Origin: Acanthopleura granulata
Lineage: Eukaryota > Mollusca > Polyplacophora > Chitonida > Chitonidae
Assembly: GCA_016165875.1 (NCBI GenBank)
Contig: JABBOT010000007.1
Location: forward strand, 18,201,970-18,265,969
Length of the DNA: 64,000 nt
Direction: 5' to 3'
The translations under genes and the position numbers were made by a program. The notes under the pieces were generated by a model. That model saw only the letters and a program-made list of their open reading frames with translations. It was not told the origin of the DNA and made no database searches. Below, piece by piece: positions 28,601 to 38,268 of this stretch (position 1 is its first letter; every line of letters begins with the position of its first letter).

Positions 28601-31587
28601 TTCACTACAACTGTGTTTTTGTTACAGAAACCCTCTCTTTTCTTGCGAAGAGTGTTAACTGTAGGGCAAGGAACTCCTAAAAACCACTTGAAGTTAAACG
28701 CAGTATATGTACAGACATGATGTACTTTTATGAAGTACTGTGCACTACTACGGAAATGAAGACAGCCAAGTGATCAATTTCGAACAAGGTTATCATAATA
28801 CTCCAGAAGTACTGCATGTAAACAAAACACAGATAAGACAGTAAAAACCAGCTCTCTCTCTTTGTACAATGTATATATATATACAGATATATATATACTC
28901 ACACACATACATATGTAGCCCATACAGTGTACTCATTAAAACTGCTTGATGTTAGCAGACCCAAATCCTGCTACAAGTTGGGAAAATGCCAGAAAAAAAG
29001 TGGGTGTTTGGATTATGTAAGTTTTAAACAACAAAAGTGAATACAACTTGTACTGGAATACAGGTTAGGCAGGTTGCAGAGTATTTAAGGGGAGGTAACT
29101 CTCAAATGCCACCAAGTCTGGTCTTTCTTCATGCAGGTCATCATAATTTTTTAATTTTTTTTTCTTTCATGTTACATTGTGTGTATTTTGAGAGAACATA
29201 ATTTTCAAGCAACAGGATGGTGAGCCAGTTTTCACTTGCCAACCTCCAGGCCATAACAGTTTTTCAAGACAATCAAAGTCCACAGTTGCCTATAATTCGC
29301 CAGGTATGTTGAAGGTATAAATAGGTTTATAGGGGGATGATACAGGCCATTAGGTTAAATGTGCCTAATTCTCCAATATCTGACAAACTGTCTGATCCAA
29401 AGGTGCAGCTGACAGAAGATTATACCACATGTACAATTTTTTTGCATTTTAAGAATACAATCTATAACAAATCTGGTAAAATATAATAGTTTCTGTGAAA
29501 TTAACAAAGTACATATTCAACTGTAGGCCACTTCAGAAGAAATTCAGTATCTTCGTCCTGATAAACTTAATTGTGCACACACACAAAAGCAACATCTAAT
29601 ATAAACTCTCTGTATAACTAAACACACATCACACTGTTATTACAACATCTTATACATGAATATTTTATAAAACCACAGCGCATAAAAAGACAAGAAAATG
29701 GTGTAAGTGTCAGAATGTGAGGGTCAGGTCTGTGGTCAGCTCATGATCACACAAGCACGTCTGTGGCGATGAAGTGAGAGATTATTACTGACACCATGGT
29801 CAGAGCCACCAAACACGAACAGAAAACCCATGAAAACCAGCGGGCTATCTGGCGAGCCTTACAGTCTGAGATCAGATGAGGTTGTCAAATCCGGACACTG
29901 GACATTATTTACACTCCTTTCTCTCCACACCAAGATACAATGTACAGATATCAGAAAAAGTTCTATTAATTACCCTACTGGTTCTAATTTTTGGGTGGCT
30001 TCCTCTCCAGCCGTACGTAGGAAGATCCGCCAGCAACATGGGGATGGTCGTGGGTTTCCCTTGCACCCTGCCCGGTTCCCTCACACCATAATGCTGGCCA
30101 CCGTCATAAAAGTGAAATATTCTTGAGTACAGCACATAAAGCCAGTCAAATAAATAAATAAATCTAATTTTTTGGAGAAATGTCAGTACTTCTGAAAGCA
30201 AAAAATCACATTTCTCTCCCAGTTTTGGGGAAGAGTAATGATATGTATACCTTGTTCATTAGATGTACTAGCCATGTGAGGAAAACGACAACTGAGTATT
30301 CTTGTTATGATTACACGTACAGTGGCTAAAATGGGCACACCAGATGTCTCCAAAATCTAAAAAATTAGGTATGTATGGGCTTTGCCAAGTTTCCTCTTAC
30401 CGTAATGTTGGGCGGCCATGGTATAAGTAATGTATTCTTGAGTACAGAGTAAAACTCCAAAATATATAAATAGAGAAATAAATCTAATTAAGTAAGTTTT
30501 CTTGTTAACCACGAGACTGGGGCTGTCCCACAAAACCAAGCCAACAGCTATGGTTTTCTGTGCTCTACATACATGCCCAGAGATGAACAATGAAAATAAC
30601 CATCATCAAACCTGAAGTTAAAATAATCTTTATATATCTTTATAAGTGTTTAATGAGTTGGTTGAGACGACATTTTTGTCAGTATAGAAAGAAACATGTG
30701 CCTAGTTTTGCCATACCTGAACAGGTGTTACATGAAGAATCTAATGTACCTTTAACAGCTTTTCCTTGTCGCAGCCCTGCAGGTAGGGGGATGCAGTGCA
30801 GCTGTGTAATATTTGTGCACAAACTTACATGTATTTTAAACAAGCAAAGTTTATTTCCATAAGTACATGTATCAGAAGACACCTGTAGTTTCAGAAATCA
30901 GACATCTTCCTCTGACATGATCTATGTATGTCTTCAACAGACAGGACGATACTTAAGGCTCATCTTGAGCTTTTCAGGATACTTTTTAGTTATTGATACT
31001 GTGGGGGAGAATATTGCAAGTTCACAGCCGAATTCTTGGCTATTCTGTAAAGAGACTGTGGTTCATAGCCGAAATCTTGGCTATTCTGTGAAGAGACTGT
31101 AGTTCATAGCCGATTTCTTGGCTATTCTGTGAAGAGACTGTAGTTGCCCCCAGTATACCAGCTTTGATGACAAGCATGTCCAATTGCTGCCTTAAGGTCC
31201 TTTGACTGACCCAAAAACAGGTCTACCGAGGGTTTACATTTACTGATACAGGGGTTCCAAATTTTCTTGGCTATTCTGTGAAGTGTTTCCAGATCATCAG
31301 TTATGATGAGTAAGGATGATTATGAATGGCTTACCTTGAGGTTCTGTGAATAGAGATTTCAGGAGTGCCAGGGCATCGGAGAAGCACTTGACCTCCTGTG
31401 TCAGCTTCATGATGTCATCCTGACCAATCACGTCAGATTCCTGCCTGCTGATACTGCACATGGAGACGCTCTTCTGTTTGGGGGAGCCGGTGAGGCTTGT
31501 GGAGCGCTGAGAGCCCTCCCTGGGACTGCTCGAGCCTCCGTCCCCAGAGTCACAGTGACCCATGGAGGGCAGGTGCAGGTAATTCTC
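4558..31587 (-). CDS. ARHGAP29-like: Rho GTPase-activating protein, ARHGAP29/ARHGAP45/GMIP family (N-terminal and F-BAR part; gene continues left of window)
   Basis: Cytoplasmic/membrane-associated RhoGAPs of this family have an N-terminal helical region, an F-BAR domain that binds curved membrane, a C1 domain and a RhoGAP domain that switches off Rho. Fourteen exons on the minus strand join with matching phases: 31335-31587, 27883-28026, 26781-26865, 25838-25898, 14402-14459, 13747-13884, 13353-13417, 9262-9306, 8768-8833, 8190-8270, 6125-6304, 5669-5746, 5115-5174, 4558-4614 (1,371 nt, no stop). From the ATG at 31563 this is 449 residues. The order of recognisable segments (KLTQEVKCFSDAL, LAHERLGEVLNLLK, EYLMGD, AKAWSKYAKDVVSYIERK, FLPLQSVY, YIQRHQEYDKAKE, RLEEDALHK) follows human ARHGAP29, with the F-BAR starting near residue 193. 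No C1 or RhoGAP exon is in the window. An invertebrate may have one gene for all three vertebrate paralogues, so the exact symbol is uncertain. Confidence 0.92.
4618..4868. repeat. 26-bp minisatellite with 52- and 104-bp higher order
   Basis: Alternating units (CATCAAAGGTGAGAAATACA and CATCAAAGGTAAAAAATATA types) begin three bases upstream of an RhoGAP exon acceptor. Pairs of units vary regularly, giving a 104-bp period. Confidence 0.9.
5115..5174 (-). CDS. ARHGAP29-like: RhoGAP exon, F-BAR
   Basis: 60 nt, 20 codons: KVVLAKLQEEISLSDETMKR. Acceptor TTTATTTCAG, donor AGG|GTAGGT. Confidence 0.88.
5251..5280. repeat. CT/T-rich simple repeat
   Basis: TCTCTCTC followed by a T run in an RhoGAP intron. 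Confidence 0.9.
5669..5746 (-). CDS. ARHGAP29-like: RhoGAP exon, F-BAR
   Basis: 78 nt, phase 0-0. Encodes AAEAETTYKACVAEANIRQE then EMAKVK; the YK-CV motif is conserved. Acceptor TTGTTGTAG, donor AAG|GTAGGA. Confidence 0.92.
5897..6062. mobile_element. MITE, copy 1 (TTCAACNTTTTCAACCACT ends)
   Basis: Terminal inverted repeats: CTAATTCTTCAACGTTTTC at the left and the reverse complement of TGGTTGAAAAGGTTGAATG at the right. It shares internal sequence (GTTTTATGAAG) with the copy at 17401-17625. No coding capacity. Confidence 0.7.
6125..6304 (-). CDS. ARHGAP29-like: RhoGAP exon, central F-BAR coiled coil
   Basis: 180 nt, exactly 60 codons. Encodes LRKAKSMYIQRHQEYDKAKE, an SGGAAL loop and KRKRLEEDALHK. 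This long charged helix with the SSGG/SGG loop is diagnostic of the family. Acceptor TTTGACAG, donor AAG|GTACGG. A 37-bp minisatellite lies next to it in the upstream intron. Confidence 0.95.
6325..6848. repeat. 37-bp minisatellite, about 14 copies
   Basis: Unit of the form GCTATGCTAATATAAGTAAT then TCCATAAACTACCTACA. It lies 20 bp from the acceptor of the 6125-6304 exon. Units nearest the exon (CTAACTTAAG) differ from the rest (CTAATATAAG). Confidence 0.93.
8190..8270 (-). CDS. ARHGAP29-like: RhoGAP exon, F-BAR
   Basis: 81 nt, phase 0-0. Encodes PMNARRAEHDKVRKILKEVW then NRENKKM, matching the KEIKELWKQEQNKM segment of the family. Acceptor TATTTCAG, donor ATG|GTAAGC. Confidence 0.91.
8768..8833 (-). 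CDS. ARHGAP29-like: RhoGAP exon, F-BAR
   Basis: 66 nt, phase 0-0. Encodes DLEYASTSQATCSLLHGQRF then VE; donor GAG|GTTAGT, acceptor TTTTCACAG. Confidence 0.88.
9262..9306 (-). CDS. ARHGAP29-like: RhoGAP micro-exon, F-BAR
   Basis: 45 nt, phase 0-0, acceptor CTTCCCACAG, donor CACAG|GTTGGT. Encodes GFLPLQSVYCTSLSQ, matching the FMPLQSLF motif of vertebrate homologues. Confidence 0.88.
9398..9735 (+). mobile_element. SINE, TATGCTTGGG-headed family, diverged copy
   Basis: Shares AACATGCTTTCAACA-like head, GCAGGCCAGAC, CACCCAACCTAGTCAC and a terminal ACTACGCCATCCCAGCC segment with the copies at 14803, 28195 and 34440. Confidence 0.6.
9740..13350. other. RhoGAP intron, no further element recognised
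   Basis: Between the SINE at 9398-9735 and the exon at 13353, only the SINE tail at 12777-12870 and short A/T tracts stand out. No coding signal on either strand. Confidence 0.6.
12777..12870 (+). mobile_element. tRNA-derived SINE, 3' fragment
   Basis: TTTCCTCCCACCATCATGC, GTGAAATCTTCTTGAGTACA and the AATCAAATAAATAAATAAA tail, in plus orientation. Confidence 0.75.
13353..13417 (-). CDS. ARHGAP29-like: RhoGAP exon, F-BAR
   Basis: 65 nt, acceptor TTTCTCCTCAG, donor GAG|GTGAGC. Encodes ESEYAKNLTRLAQSMKQPL, the FCH-type sequence (E-YAK-L-KLA) of F-BAR proteins. Confidence 0.93.
13590..13705 (-). mobile_element. SINE fragment (CCTTTGGCAAGTTACTGA group)
   Basis: AATGCCATAGTCAAGAATTT, TATGGGTGGAGTAAACCC and CACCGACCTTTGGCAAGTC, just downstream of the 13747-13884 exon donor. 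Confidence 0.6.
13747..13884 (-). CDS. ARHGAP29-like: RhoGAP exon, start of F-BAR domain
   Basis: 138 nt, phase 1-1. Encodes HLSAEDVNMILAQLEAGVD then LALQRAKAWSKYAKDVVSY and IERKCQF. The AKAWSKYAKDV-type segment is the first long helix of the F-BAR domain in ARHGAP29, ARHGAP45 and GMIP. Acceptor TTTGTGTACAG, donor TTTG|GTAAGA. Confidence 0.93.
14402..14459 (-). CDS. ARHGAP29-like: RhoGAP coding exon (linker before F-BAR)
   Basis: 58 nt, acceptor TTGTGTTTCAG, donor CAAG|GTAAGC, phases 0 to 1, compatible with both neighbours. Encodes SCDNLASVPGELTEGEFKQ, a low-conservation linker. Confidence 0.82.
14803..15110 (+). mobile_element. SINE, TATGCTTGGG-headed family
   Basis: TATGTATGCTTAGGCTTTAA, a TTTTTCAGTCATATAACAAT core, CACTCAGTTACATTATAC, AGGCAGCAACAAG, ATTTTTAAAGTCTTTCGTAT and a final CCAACCTCGAGGCAGA segment align with the copy at 34440-34805. 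Confidence 0.75.
15440..15580 (+). mobile_element. tRNA-derived SINE, diverged 3' part
   Basis: Ends GTAAAATTCTTGCGTAAG then AACCAATCAAATAAATAAAT, the family tail. Upstream is a diverged body. Confidence 0.5.
17401..17625. mobile_element. MITE, copy 2 of the same family
   Basis: Left end CCTAATTCTTCAACCTTTTC, right end ATTGAAAAGGTTGAAGACTT, inverted to each other. About 225 bp, in the large RhoGAP intron. Confidence 0.7.
18593..18740. repeat. Hairpin-forming inverted repeat (MITE-like)
   Basis: The first 45 bases (TAACAGTATTATCATTATGA ... ACTTTCTGGATATAG) are mirrored by the last 45 (CTATACCCAGAAAGTGCGAT ... ATAATACTGTTA), with a loop of about 55 bases. It could be a short non-autonomous transposon. 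Confidence 0.7.
19195..19620. repeat. Degenerate tandem repeat of about 60-65 bp
   Basis: Recurring order of ACAGGTAA, CCAACATCC, GATCAAA, GGTGAAACTGACGAG. Six or more diverged units; weaker similarity may continue to 19850. Confidence 0.65.
21990..22735 (+). mobile_element. Non-LTR retrotransposon (LINE) relic, reverse transcriptase C-terminal end
   Basis: Plus-strand pieces read FNWISHTDFPSSEVTRNLGL, YFIYPYLSYGNIV, LPVLQKRAIRIITHS and FHQLGILPLPEEKILSVLFF ... EWNKLPVTHRSINSMYLFKS PLK. The YPHLSY-NIVWGNT, LQK-AIRII and WN-LP motifs are those after the catalytic core of CR1/Jockey-like elements. A stop interrupts the frame at the W position of NIVWG. The 3' end is TGAATAAAATGAAATGAAAT. Confidence 0.8.
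25838..25898 (-). CDS. ARHGAP29-like: RhoGAP coding exon
   Basis: 61 nt, acceptor TGTCCACAG, donor AAG|GTAGGT. Encodes VSEYLMGDTEVSEEGDVKTK; the FLMGD-like motif is at the equivalent position in vertebrate ARHGAP29. Followed by an 11.4-kb intron. Confidence 0.88.
26781..26865 (-). CDS. ARHGAP29-like: RhoGAP coding exon whose acceptor lies at the edge of a 33-bp minisatellite
   Basis: Encodes NYNYEEEVEEEKRQLCDAI then DQLALAFSS; donor AGCAG|GTGAGG. The acceptor CTGTCTACAG|ATTATAAC is itself the last unit of the repeat array at 26866-27770, so which acceptor is used needs transcript evidence. The reading frame stays open into the first five repeat units. Confidence 0.85.
26866..27770. repeat. 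33-bp minisatellite derived from a 3' splice site
   Basis: About 27 units; on the minus strand each reads like TTTATCCTGTCTACAGACTA then TAACTACCTCTTG. It includes an acceptor CTGTCTACAG and the first bases of the adjoining exon. The unit length is a multiple of three. Confidence 0.95.
27883..28026 (-). CDS. ARHGAP29-like: RhoGAP coding exon (N-terminal helical region)
   Basis: 144 nt, phase 1-1, acceptor TTTCCTCAG, donor AAAAA|GTGAGT. Encodes VLAHERLGEVLNLLK followed by LNSTDVFSASGTLISKIK, the best-conserved piece N-terminal to the F-BAR in this family. Confidence 0.92.
28195..28470 (+). mobile_element. SINE, TATGCTTGGG-headed family, 5'-truncated
   Basis: Starts at the GCAGGCCAGACCC segment and keeps ATGCTCCACCCAGTCACTTT, GACACCAGGTCAACCAG and GGATTGAACCTGGCT. 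It ends with a tRNA-like TCTATCCACTACCCTGTGG, common in mollusc SINEs. Confidence 0.65.
29995..30165 (+). mobile_element. tRNA-derived SINE, 3' half
   Basis: CGCCAGCAACATGGGGATGG, GTGGGTTTCCCTTGC, ATAATGCTGGCCACCGTC, GTGAAATATTCTTGAGTACA and the AGTCAAATAAATAAATAAA tail, in plus orientation. Confidence 0.8.
30378..30485 (+). mobile_element. tRNA-derived SINE, 3' fragment
   Basis: TTTCCTCTTACCGTAATGTT, TATTCTTGAGTACAGAG and an A-rich tail; same family and orientation as the copy at 29995. Confidence 0.65.
31021..31145. repeat. 41-bp tandem repeat, three copies
   Basis: Unit TTCATAGCCGAAATCTTGGC then TATTCTGTGAAGAGACTGTAG. A partial fourth copy (TTTCTTGGCTATTCTGTGAA) lies at 31262. Confidence 0.9.
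31335..31587 (-). CDS. ARHGAP29-like: RhoGAP first coding exon
   Basis: Acceptor TTGTTTCAG at 31590-31588, donor AG|GTAAGC at 31335/31334, ends in phase 1. The first ATG in frame (31563-31561, context CTCCATGG) is taken as the start, giving MGHCDSGDGGSSSP, a Ser-rich stretch, then a helix with KLTQEVKCFSDALALLKSLF, which matches the start of the conserved N-terminal region of ARHGAP29. Eight open codons precede the ATG, so a start in an upstream exon cannot be excluded. Confidence 0.85.
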
Positions 31588-31646
31588 CTGAAACAAGCAC
31601 AAGTGCATACATAAGTACACAGGTGACAAACATGTGTAGTTATCTT

Positions 31647-31895
31647 TCTTATTTATTTTTATTTTGTGGTATTTTATGCCATAATCAAGAACATTTCACT
31701 TAAAGAATGGCAGCCAGTATCATGGTTCGAGGAAACCGGACAGAGCCAGTGGGAACCATGACTATCAGCAGGTTGCTGGCGGACCGTCCCAACATATGAC
31801 ATGAGCTGGACTTGAACTCACAGCAAGCGCATTGACGAGAGGCTCCTGAGTCAATGTTCTGTGCTGGCAGGATAATTCCTCAGCCATGGAGGCCA
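31647..31895 (-). mobile_element. tRNA-derived SINE, nearly full length
   Basis: The whole family order is visible: TTTTATGCCATAATCAAGAA, GCAGCCAGTATCATGG, GGAAACCGGACAGAGCC, GCAGGTTGCTGGCGG, ACTTGAACTCACAGC (B-box side) and CAGCCATGGAGGCC (tRNA 5' end). It starts 60 bp upstream of the first RhoGAP coding exon. Confidence 0.85.
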
Positions 31896-34436
31896 CCCGG
31901 CACATGTATCCGCTGCACAATACACGTACATGTACTGATTCAAAATATACGCCACATTAATAGCGACAGTTATGAGCAGAGTTACGTCGTTGCCATTTGT
32001 GACATTAATTCATTCATATCTAGTGATATAAAATACACAACACATTAAACAGGGACATTTATGTGTGCTCTGAGTTTCGTCTCTTTCTGACACGAGGCCA
32101 TTCAATATTTTACAACAAGGCACTAAGTACGATTCGAGGAAGTGTGCTGGCAAATGTCATTGATGTAAGATGGGTGAACAATTTACCATTTGCATATGCA
32201 ACACAACTAACAATTTGCACATTTACACCTGAACTCATCAGATAAATAATGCCATGGTTGCTGGTTACCTATAGGTCTCCAAAAGTTCCGGTTGCACCTC
32301 TAGGTATCAGCTTGGCTAATGCTGCCATGATGGGATAGTTTATGTACACTTTACTTAGATTTCCAAAAAACCTGACGGTGGCAAAGTACAATACTGAGCA
32401 AAATTCAGTTCCAAACAACGCATACACTGTACATGTAACACAAATACATTAAATAATTAAACAATTTCAGGGATTTTCAACTTTTATACACATTTCTATA
32501 AGCACATGAATCAAACATCGAACATTTAAAGAGATTTCCTCCAAAATGCTGAAGAGGAAATCCCCAATGATATCACACATGTACGCCACACCTATAGTGT
32601 AAAAAAAGAGACTTCTGTTATTTCCATGTAAATTTATAGCATATGCAAACAGGACAGTAAAACAAAGCAGATTCCACCTCCACTTCATGACATGAATACC
32701 AAACCATGCAACACATACTGTCCCAGAAAGACTTCTATCCTTATAGTTAACATTCTGTTCTCGAATTACTTGACCATTAAAGGCATTGTACATTGGATAT
32801 ACACCTCACACTTATGACGATGCAAAAAACGATCACCACCAAAATGCCATGTCATTGGTTTACACAAGCTTACAAGCGTGAGCAGGCTTTGCATGGCGTT
32901 GGTCAGCTACTAAAGTGATTCTACTAATGGGAGCATACAGTACAGGTACCCCTGTACTATTTCTTATACACAGCTGTCTTCATGTAGAGTCAACTGTTCA
33001 TTTTAAAAACTTTCAAGAGAATTATGAAAGTTTTAACACGTCTACCGTCACACACAATTCAACATCACACTTGGCGAGTTGACTTTGTTACAGAACAGAA
33101 CTTCAGTTTCAGCGGGACAAAGATTGCATTACATTTTCAGCTGCTTTTTTTTTTAAATATAAACATTGTTTACGGCATTGTCTTCAACATAACATCTTCA
33201 GAGAGTGTGTACAGTATATAAGTGACATAACAGCAACAGGAAGTGTGAGGTAACAGGCAGGTGTAGTTATGAAGTTTTAGCCCTTTGATTATTTTAATCA
33301 ATAATATGCACCAGTCTTGGACAAGGCATTGAAACCACTGGAACAGTTTACATGTAAGTCCATATTATGTCATATCCCAGTTATGAAAACTAACGGAGCA
33401 AATGTTCTACACTGAGGTACATGTAATGAAGACTCAAGGATACCCCATGTAACAGATGGAAACATAAATCAGCATCTAATCTCTAACGCTATACTTCTGA
33501 CATAAGTCCTCATCTGAGAGGAATCCAAGACTTATGGTCTTTGAAATTAACTGATCTCTAGGTCATCTAGACTTGAATGTGTACTTTCAATGTGCAGGTA
33601 ACAACTGTAGTGCTTGAAATGAACTTGCCAGTAATATGCCAGAAACAAGGCCTAGAGTTCATCGTGGATTGTGAACTTGTTGAGTGACTTACCATAAAAC
33701 TACAGATAACTCCCATGGTGACCTGAGGTAGAGAGGGCTAGGTACAACAAGCTGGGGAATTGTGGAACTGATCTCAGAGATTACAGTCACATTCTTCTCA
33801 TCACAGTCCTAGCCACCAGATTAAATGTCACCCAGAGTAAGCAGTATTGCTCAAGTCAAACAGAAAACACAGTCCTTCACTGCTCTCAATTCCTCATATC
33901 AAAACGTAATACAAACACCTCAAGGGGAAAACTCCGGGGAGAGTAAAAAAAAAAGCACTGAAGGCCCAAAATGTAACGAACTGCTTGTAAATTAGAGCTG
34001 CTCTCTACACATTACTCAGTAATACTGTGTCACTAAGTAACAATAGGGCTCAGGAGAAATATGTAATGTATATGTGTAAGTGAAGTGCTCTTGTGATTCA
34101 GCTTTTAATTTTGTGGTTTTCTATTGTCTACAGTGCTTTTCCGCGTTTCAGATGAGCCTGCCTTAATTGTCGTGCTGTGGTGGTGGGTAGGAGCTGAGCC
34201 TCCCTACACTAGGACACAATTAGGCTATTGTTTCAGCGGGGGAGCTGGTGACATGGCTAAGGCCACCTGGTCAGAGCTGGGTCACACACATGTACATCAG
34301 TGGGCAGAAGAGATCAGATACCTGTCCAGAAGAACAGCCCCAGGGGTAGGGGAAATCTACCTGAACACTCGGGTGATTCTGATGGCTTGATAGGCACAGG
34401 TAAAAACCAGTAGTTCTACCAAAACAGCAGCCACAT

Positions 34437-34805
34437 GTATTACATGTACATGTATGTATATATGTATGCTTGGGATTTTATGTCCTACTTCTCAATTTCA
34501 CCGTCATATGACGATGACTAGTCCTTAGAATGTATACATACTGTGTCATCTTCTGGCAGGGTTATGCCACCAGTGATGCTGCCACTGGAACATCATGCCA
34601 AAGAGAACAGACATGACACCCCACCCAGTCACATTATACTGATACCGGCCGACCAGACCTGTTTCCTTGCTCTAAGCTCTCAGTGCTGAGAGCCAAACAA
34701 GGCAGCAACAGGTAGCATTTTTAAAGTCTTTGGAATGACCTGGTCCTGGATTGATCCTGGATCTTCCAACCTCGAGGCAGACAGCCTAACCTCCAGGCCA
34801 CCGTA
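34437..34805 (+). mobile_element. SINE, TATGCTTGGG-headed family, longest copy
   Basis: TATGTATATATGTATGCTTG head, CCGTCATATGACGATGAC core, GTGATGCTGCCACTGGAACA, ACCCAGTCACATTATACTGA and a final CTAACCTCCAGGCCACC. This copy defines the family in the window. Confidence 0.8.
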
Positions 34806-36734
34806 AATGTGCATGTGAGTATGATATCAGAATGTACATCTGCTTATCTTCATACAACCTGGTGTTATTTCAGCTGGTTTTAAAAATGTTCCTTTATTTT
34901 TGTTTCAATTTAGCTTTTCTCAACATTGCTTAACCCACTACATGAGAGACCTTCCAGGACCAAAACCCACTGCCCTTAACCTGCCACATGAGAAATCTCC
35001 CAGGGTCAAGACCAATTGTCCTTACCCCGCCGAGAAACCCTTGAGGGCCCAAATCTACTGCCCATCAACAAGCTATCAGAGAATTCTTCCAAAGCCTTTC
35101 ATAACTTGAGAAATAGAGATGAACAATAGAAAATGTTAGAGTAGGTACCCCTGAAAAACAGGTTGTTATTTTCATGAAGTTTCATCCTTTAACGAAATGA
35201 ATAGGAACATTTAGTTAAAATTTTCAACATCAACATTGCTCGAATTTGAGGACTTTTTTTTCACGCTTTCCCAAACGTGAGTACCACTAACTGTACATGG
35301 TACGAATTTGAGTCTGTATATGAAAGGAATATGCCTCTGCCTTATTCCTTTCCTTATTTATTTATTTACCTGCCAACTGCTTAAAGCATGCTCCAGAATA
35401 TTTCCTTTGTTAATGTAATGCGGGTCAGTTTTAAACATTACAGTGATGGAACAATAGATTAACAAAATCTACACTTTACACACATAGTATAATTTTTCCA
35501 CTTCTTTCTCATGTAAATATGAACAACATGAGGAATTCCTTTGGGCTACATGTGCATCCAGTTGGGCTATAAAATACTTCAAAGCTACTGTAGTCTAAAG
35601 CTAATTCTTCCACACTGTCATGTTTAACATTATTAAATAATTAAATACAAGCAATTTCACATACATGTCAGACTTCATTGTTTTCATTGCTGATGCCAAA
35701 AGTTTCTAAAACTTTAACAGGGCACCTTTCTCATATGTATCTTGAAGCCATGATAAAAAGGAAATAACTTCTTAAGAAGTTTTCTGCTAAGGCACTGGTG
35801 TTGAGATGAAGTACTATTCTGATGCTGGTGAGTCCAAGGGAGATAATCTCCAGTCACAAATATCACCTTCGTGCAAGCCTGTTGTTGTCTCCCTTTTACA
35901 CATCTACAAATTTGGAACACTGGGGTGAAATGTTATTTATACCATACATGTATTTCCTCAACGTTGTTGACCATAAAATGGCATTACAAATCAAAATAAA
36001 TAATATTCTTAATATGGAAAAGATTAACCTCTGAATATCCAAAATTACAGATCAAACTTGTACAAACCCAGACGTGCATGTACATATTCAGTATATATAT
36101 GCTAAATAATTTAAAATGTTGCCCTCCAAAAAATGATTTTTAGAGATAAAATAAATGTCATCAAATGTTATGTTTGGTTGTGAAACTTAATTTTTTTCCA
36201 CTAAAATATTATTCCATCTTCCAAACAATCCTTTCTCAGAATCAGACATAATATGCAACTCAAGAGATGAGCAAAATTTCAGGTCGTTCACCATACTAAC
36301 ATGTACCTGGGCCGTTATACAATAGAGAGTCACACTGATGAAACCAGTGATCTAGGTGCAAAATTAGTCAAACAATTATTTCAAGTACCTTCTTATGGCT
36401 ATAAAATACAAACCTAATGCTGTTTCAAACCTTAAAGTATCTCTACAAAACAACACTTAGTACTACATAATATAGTACTAAAAAGTTTTCCCACTTAATG
36501 CAGCACTACATTACAGCTGTCAGACTTCAGTGTTCCTGCACAAAATGATGTCTCCCTTATTTTGTCTGTGCACTCCAGGGGTCAAACCAACTCAGCACCT
36601 TTCAGTAGTCAGTTTCTTTCACACATCTCGTACAAAAGATGTCACAAATTCTTAAATGACCAATATGCATTGTTTTCATGGGAAAGGACTATTTTTTTCT
36701 CTGGTTCTCATTTGTGATTACTGACATTTCATAA

Positions 36735-36955
36735 GTGATCTGAGGCCACTTCGACAAAACAGTGCTTAGCCAATAAAACTGACTTAAGACACCACAACTG
36801 GCTAAGCCACATCAAAACTGACTTAAGTCGATTCCACAAAACTAAGCCGGTCACATTTTGCTTTGTGAAATTGATTTAAACAGTTAGATAAACTGGCTCA
36901 GCTACTAACTTAAGTCATTTTGATTAAGTTGAGTTTTGTGGAATCGGCCCCAGCT
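36735..36955. repeat. Inverted-repeat element with ACTTAAGT and CGATTCCACAAAACT arms
   Basis: CGATTCCACAAAACT at about 36829 is repeated inverted as AGTTTTGTGGAATCG at about 36931. ACTTAAGTC-type palindromes recur at both sides, giving nested hairpin potential. Confidence 0.6.
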
Positions 36956-37344
36956 GAAGAACTTCATTGATCCAGACTATACCCTAATTCCTAAACCATA
37001 TTACACATAAAAGAGCAACTTTCTAGGGAACTCGTGTCCCAATTTATTTTGATTAGGGAGATAAAGAATACATTGCTTAGCCAATTTCATTTCACAAAAA
37101 CTATAATTTTGCACATTACAAACATGCTAAAAGGATGAATACTTAGAACAGATATTTTGCACCTCAGAAACTCGAAGCAGGCACATGTAAGATAGAGATG
37201 ATATATGAACACTTCTTTGCAGCAGGAGAAATTGTGCGGTGTTACATTAATAGAGAAACATACATGCACATTGATGCTGACACAGTGATGCATAACAGGA
37301 GTATGTGCATGAAAACTGAGTGCTCAGGCAATGTAAATCTGCTA

Positions 37345-37965
37345 CTAGAATACATGTGTGACATGGTATCAGGGTATGTGACATGGTATCAAGATGTTCG
37401 CCATGGATAATCAGGGTATGTCACAAGATACAAGGGAGTGTGACAAGGCATCAAGTTGTGTGACAAGGTTATCAGGGTGAAAGACAAGGTATCGAAGTGT
37501 GATAAGGTATCTCGGCATGTAACATATCAGGATTTGTGACAAGGTATGAAGGTGTCTGACAAGATATCAGAGTGTGTGACATGGCATCAGGCTAGGCCAC
37601 AAGATATCAAGGCGTTTGAAAATGTACATGTATCAAGGTGTCTGAAAAGGTATCAAGGTTTGTGACATGGTATAAGGGTGTGTGACAAGGTATCTAGGTG
37701 TGTAACAAGGTATCAGGGTATTTGACATTGTAGCAGAGTGTGTGTCAGGGCATTAGGTAGTGTGATAAGTTAGGAGGGTGTGATATCAAGAAAGCAAGGT
37801 TATGACAAAATAGATCGAGTGTGTGGCTTGTATCAACATGTTTGACAAAGTATCAGGGTGTGTGACATCTTATAAGGTTAAATGAGAAGGTATCAGTACA
37901 TGTGAAATAGTATCGAGGTGTGTAACAAGATGTCACAGAGTGTGACACAAGGTATCAGCAATGTG
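37345..37965. repeat. Degenerate 22-23-bp minisatellite
   Basis: Around 25 units of the form GTGTGTGACAAGGTATCAGG with much variation, in the first RhoGAP intron. Confidence 0.88.
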
Positions 37966-38268
37966 TCTTCCAGGAATGTGAAACATATTCTCGTTACGCA
38001 CTGTAGCTTTTCTTTGAACCTTTTTTTGCAGCTAAGACAAATACGAGACACAGCAGACCACCCGATTTTTACGTTTTGTACCAAAATAAATGCATTCTAC
38101 AGGTTGCAATTTTCTTCAGACAATGGCCTCTTTAGTCCTGATTGTTAGAGGCAAGCAATTACTCATGCTCACCTTGTTCTCACCTATGCATATAAAAGCA
38201 ATGATCTTTTATCCTCAATGAAATTAATTAATTGCATGTCGATATATTAATATGTCCGATGTACTCAC

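Larger units (their letters stand above)
28471..31334. other. RhoGAP intron
   Basis: Contains two tRNA-derived SINE pieces (29995, 30378) and the 41-bp repeat at 31021. Otherwise AT-rich with a (TATA)n patch near 28870. Confidence 0.6.
31896..37344. other. First RhoGAP intron
   Basis: Contains the SINE at 34437 and the inverted-repeat element at 36735. No coding signal is visible elsewhere. Confidence 0.55.

Noticed and set aside
34124..34390. An 88-codon plus-strand open frame
   Set aside because: No recognisable domain, no splice or transcript context, and composition like the surrounding intron.
37345..37965. CRISPR-like spaced repeats
   Set aside because: Units are contiguous and degenerate without unique spacers, and the DNA is animal; it is a minisatellite.
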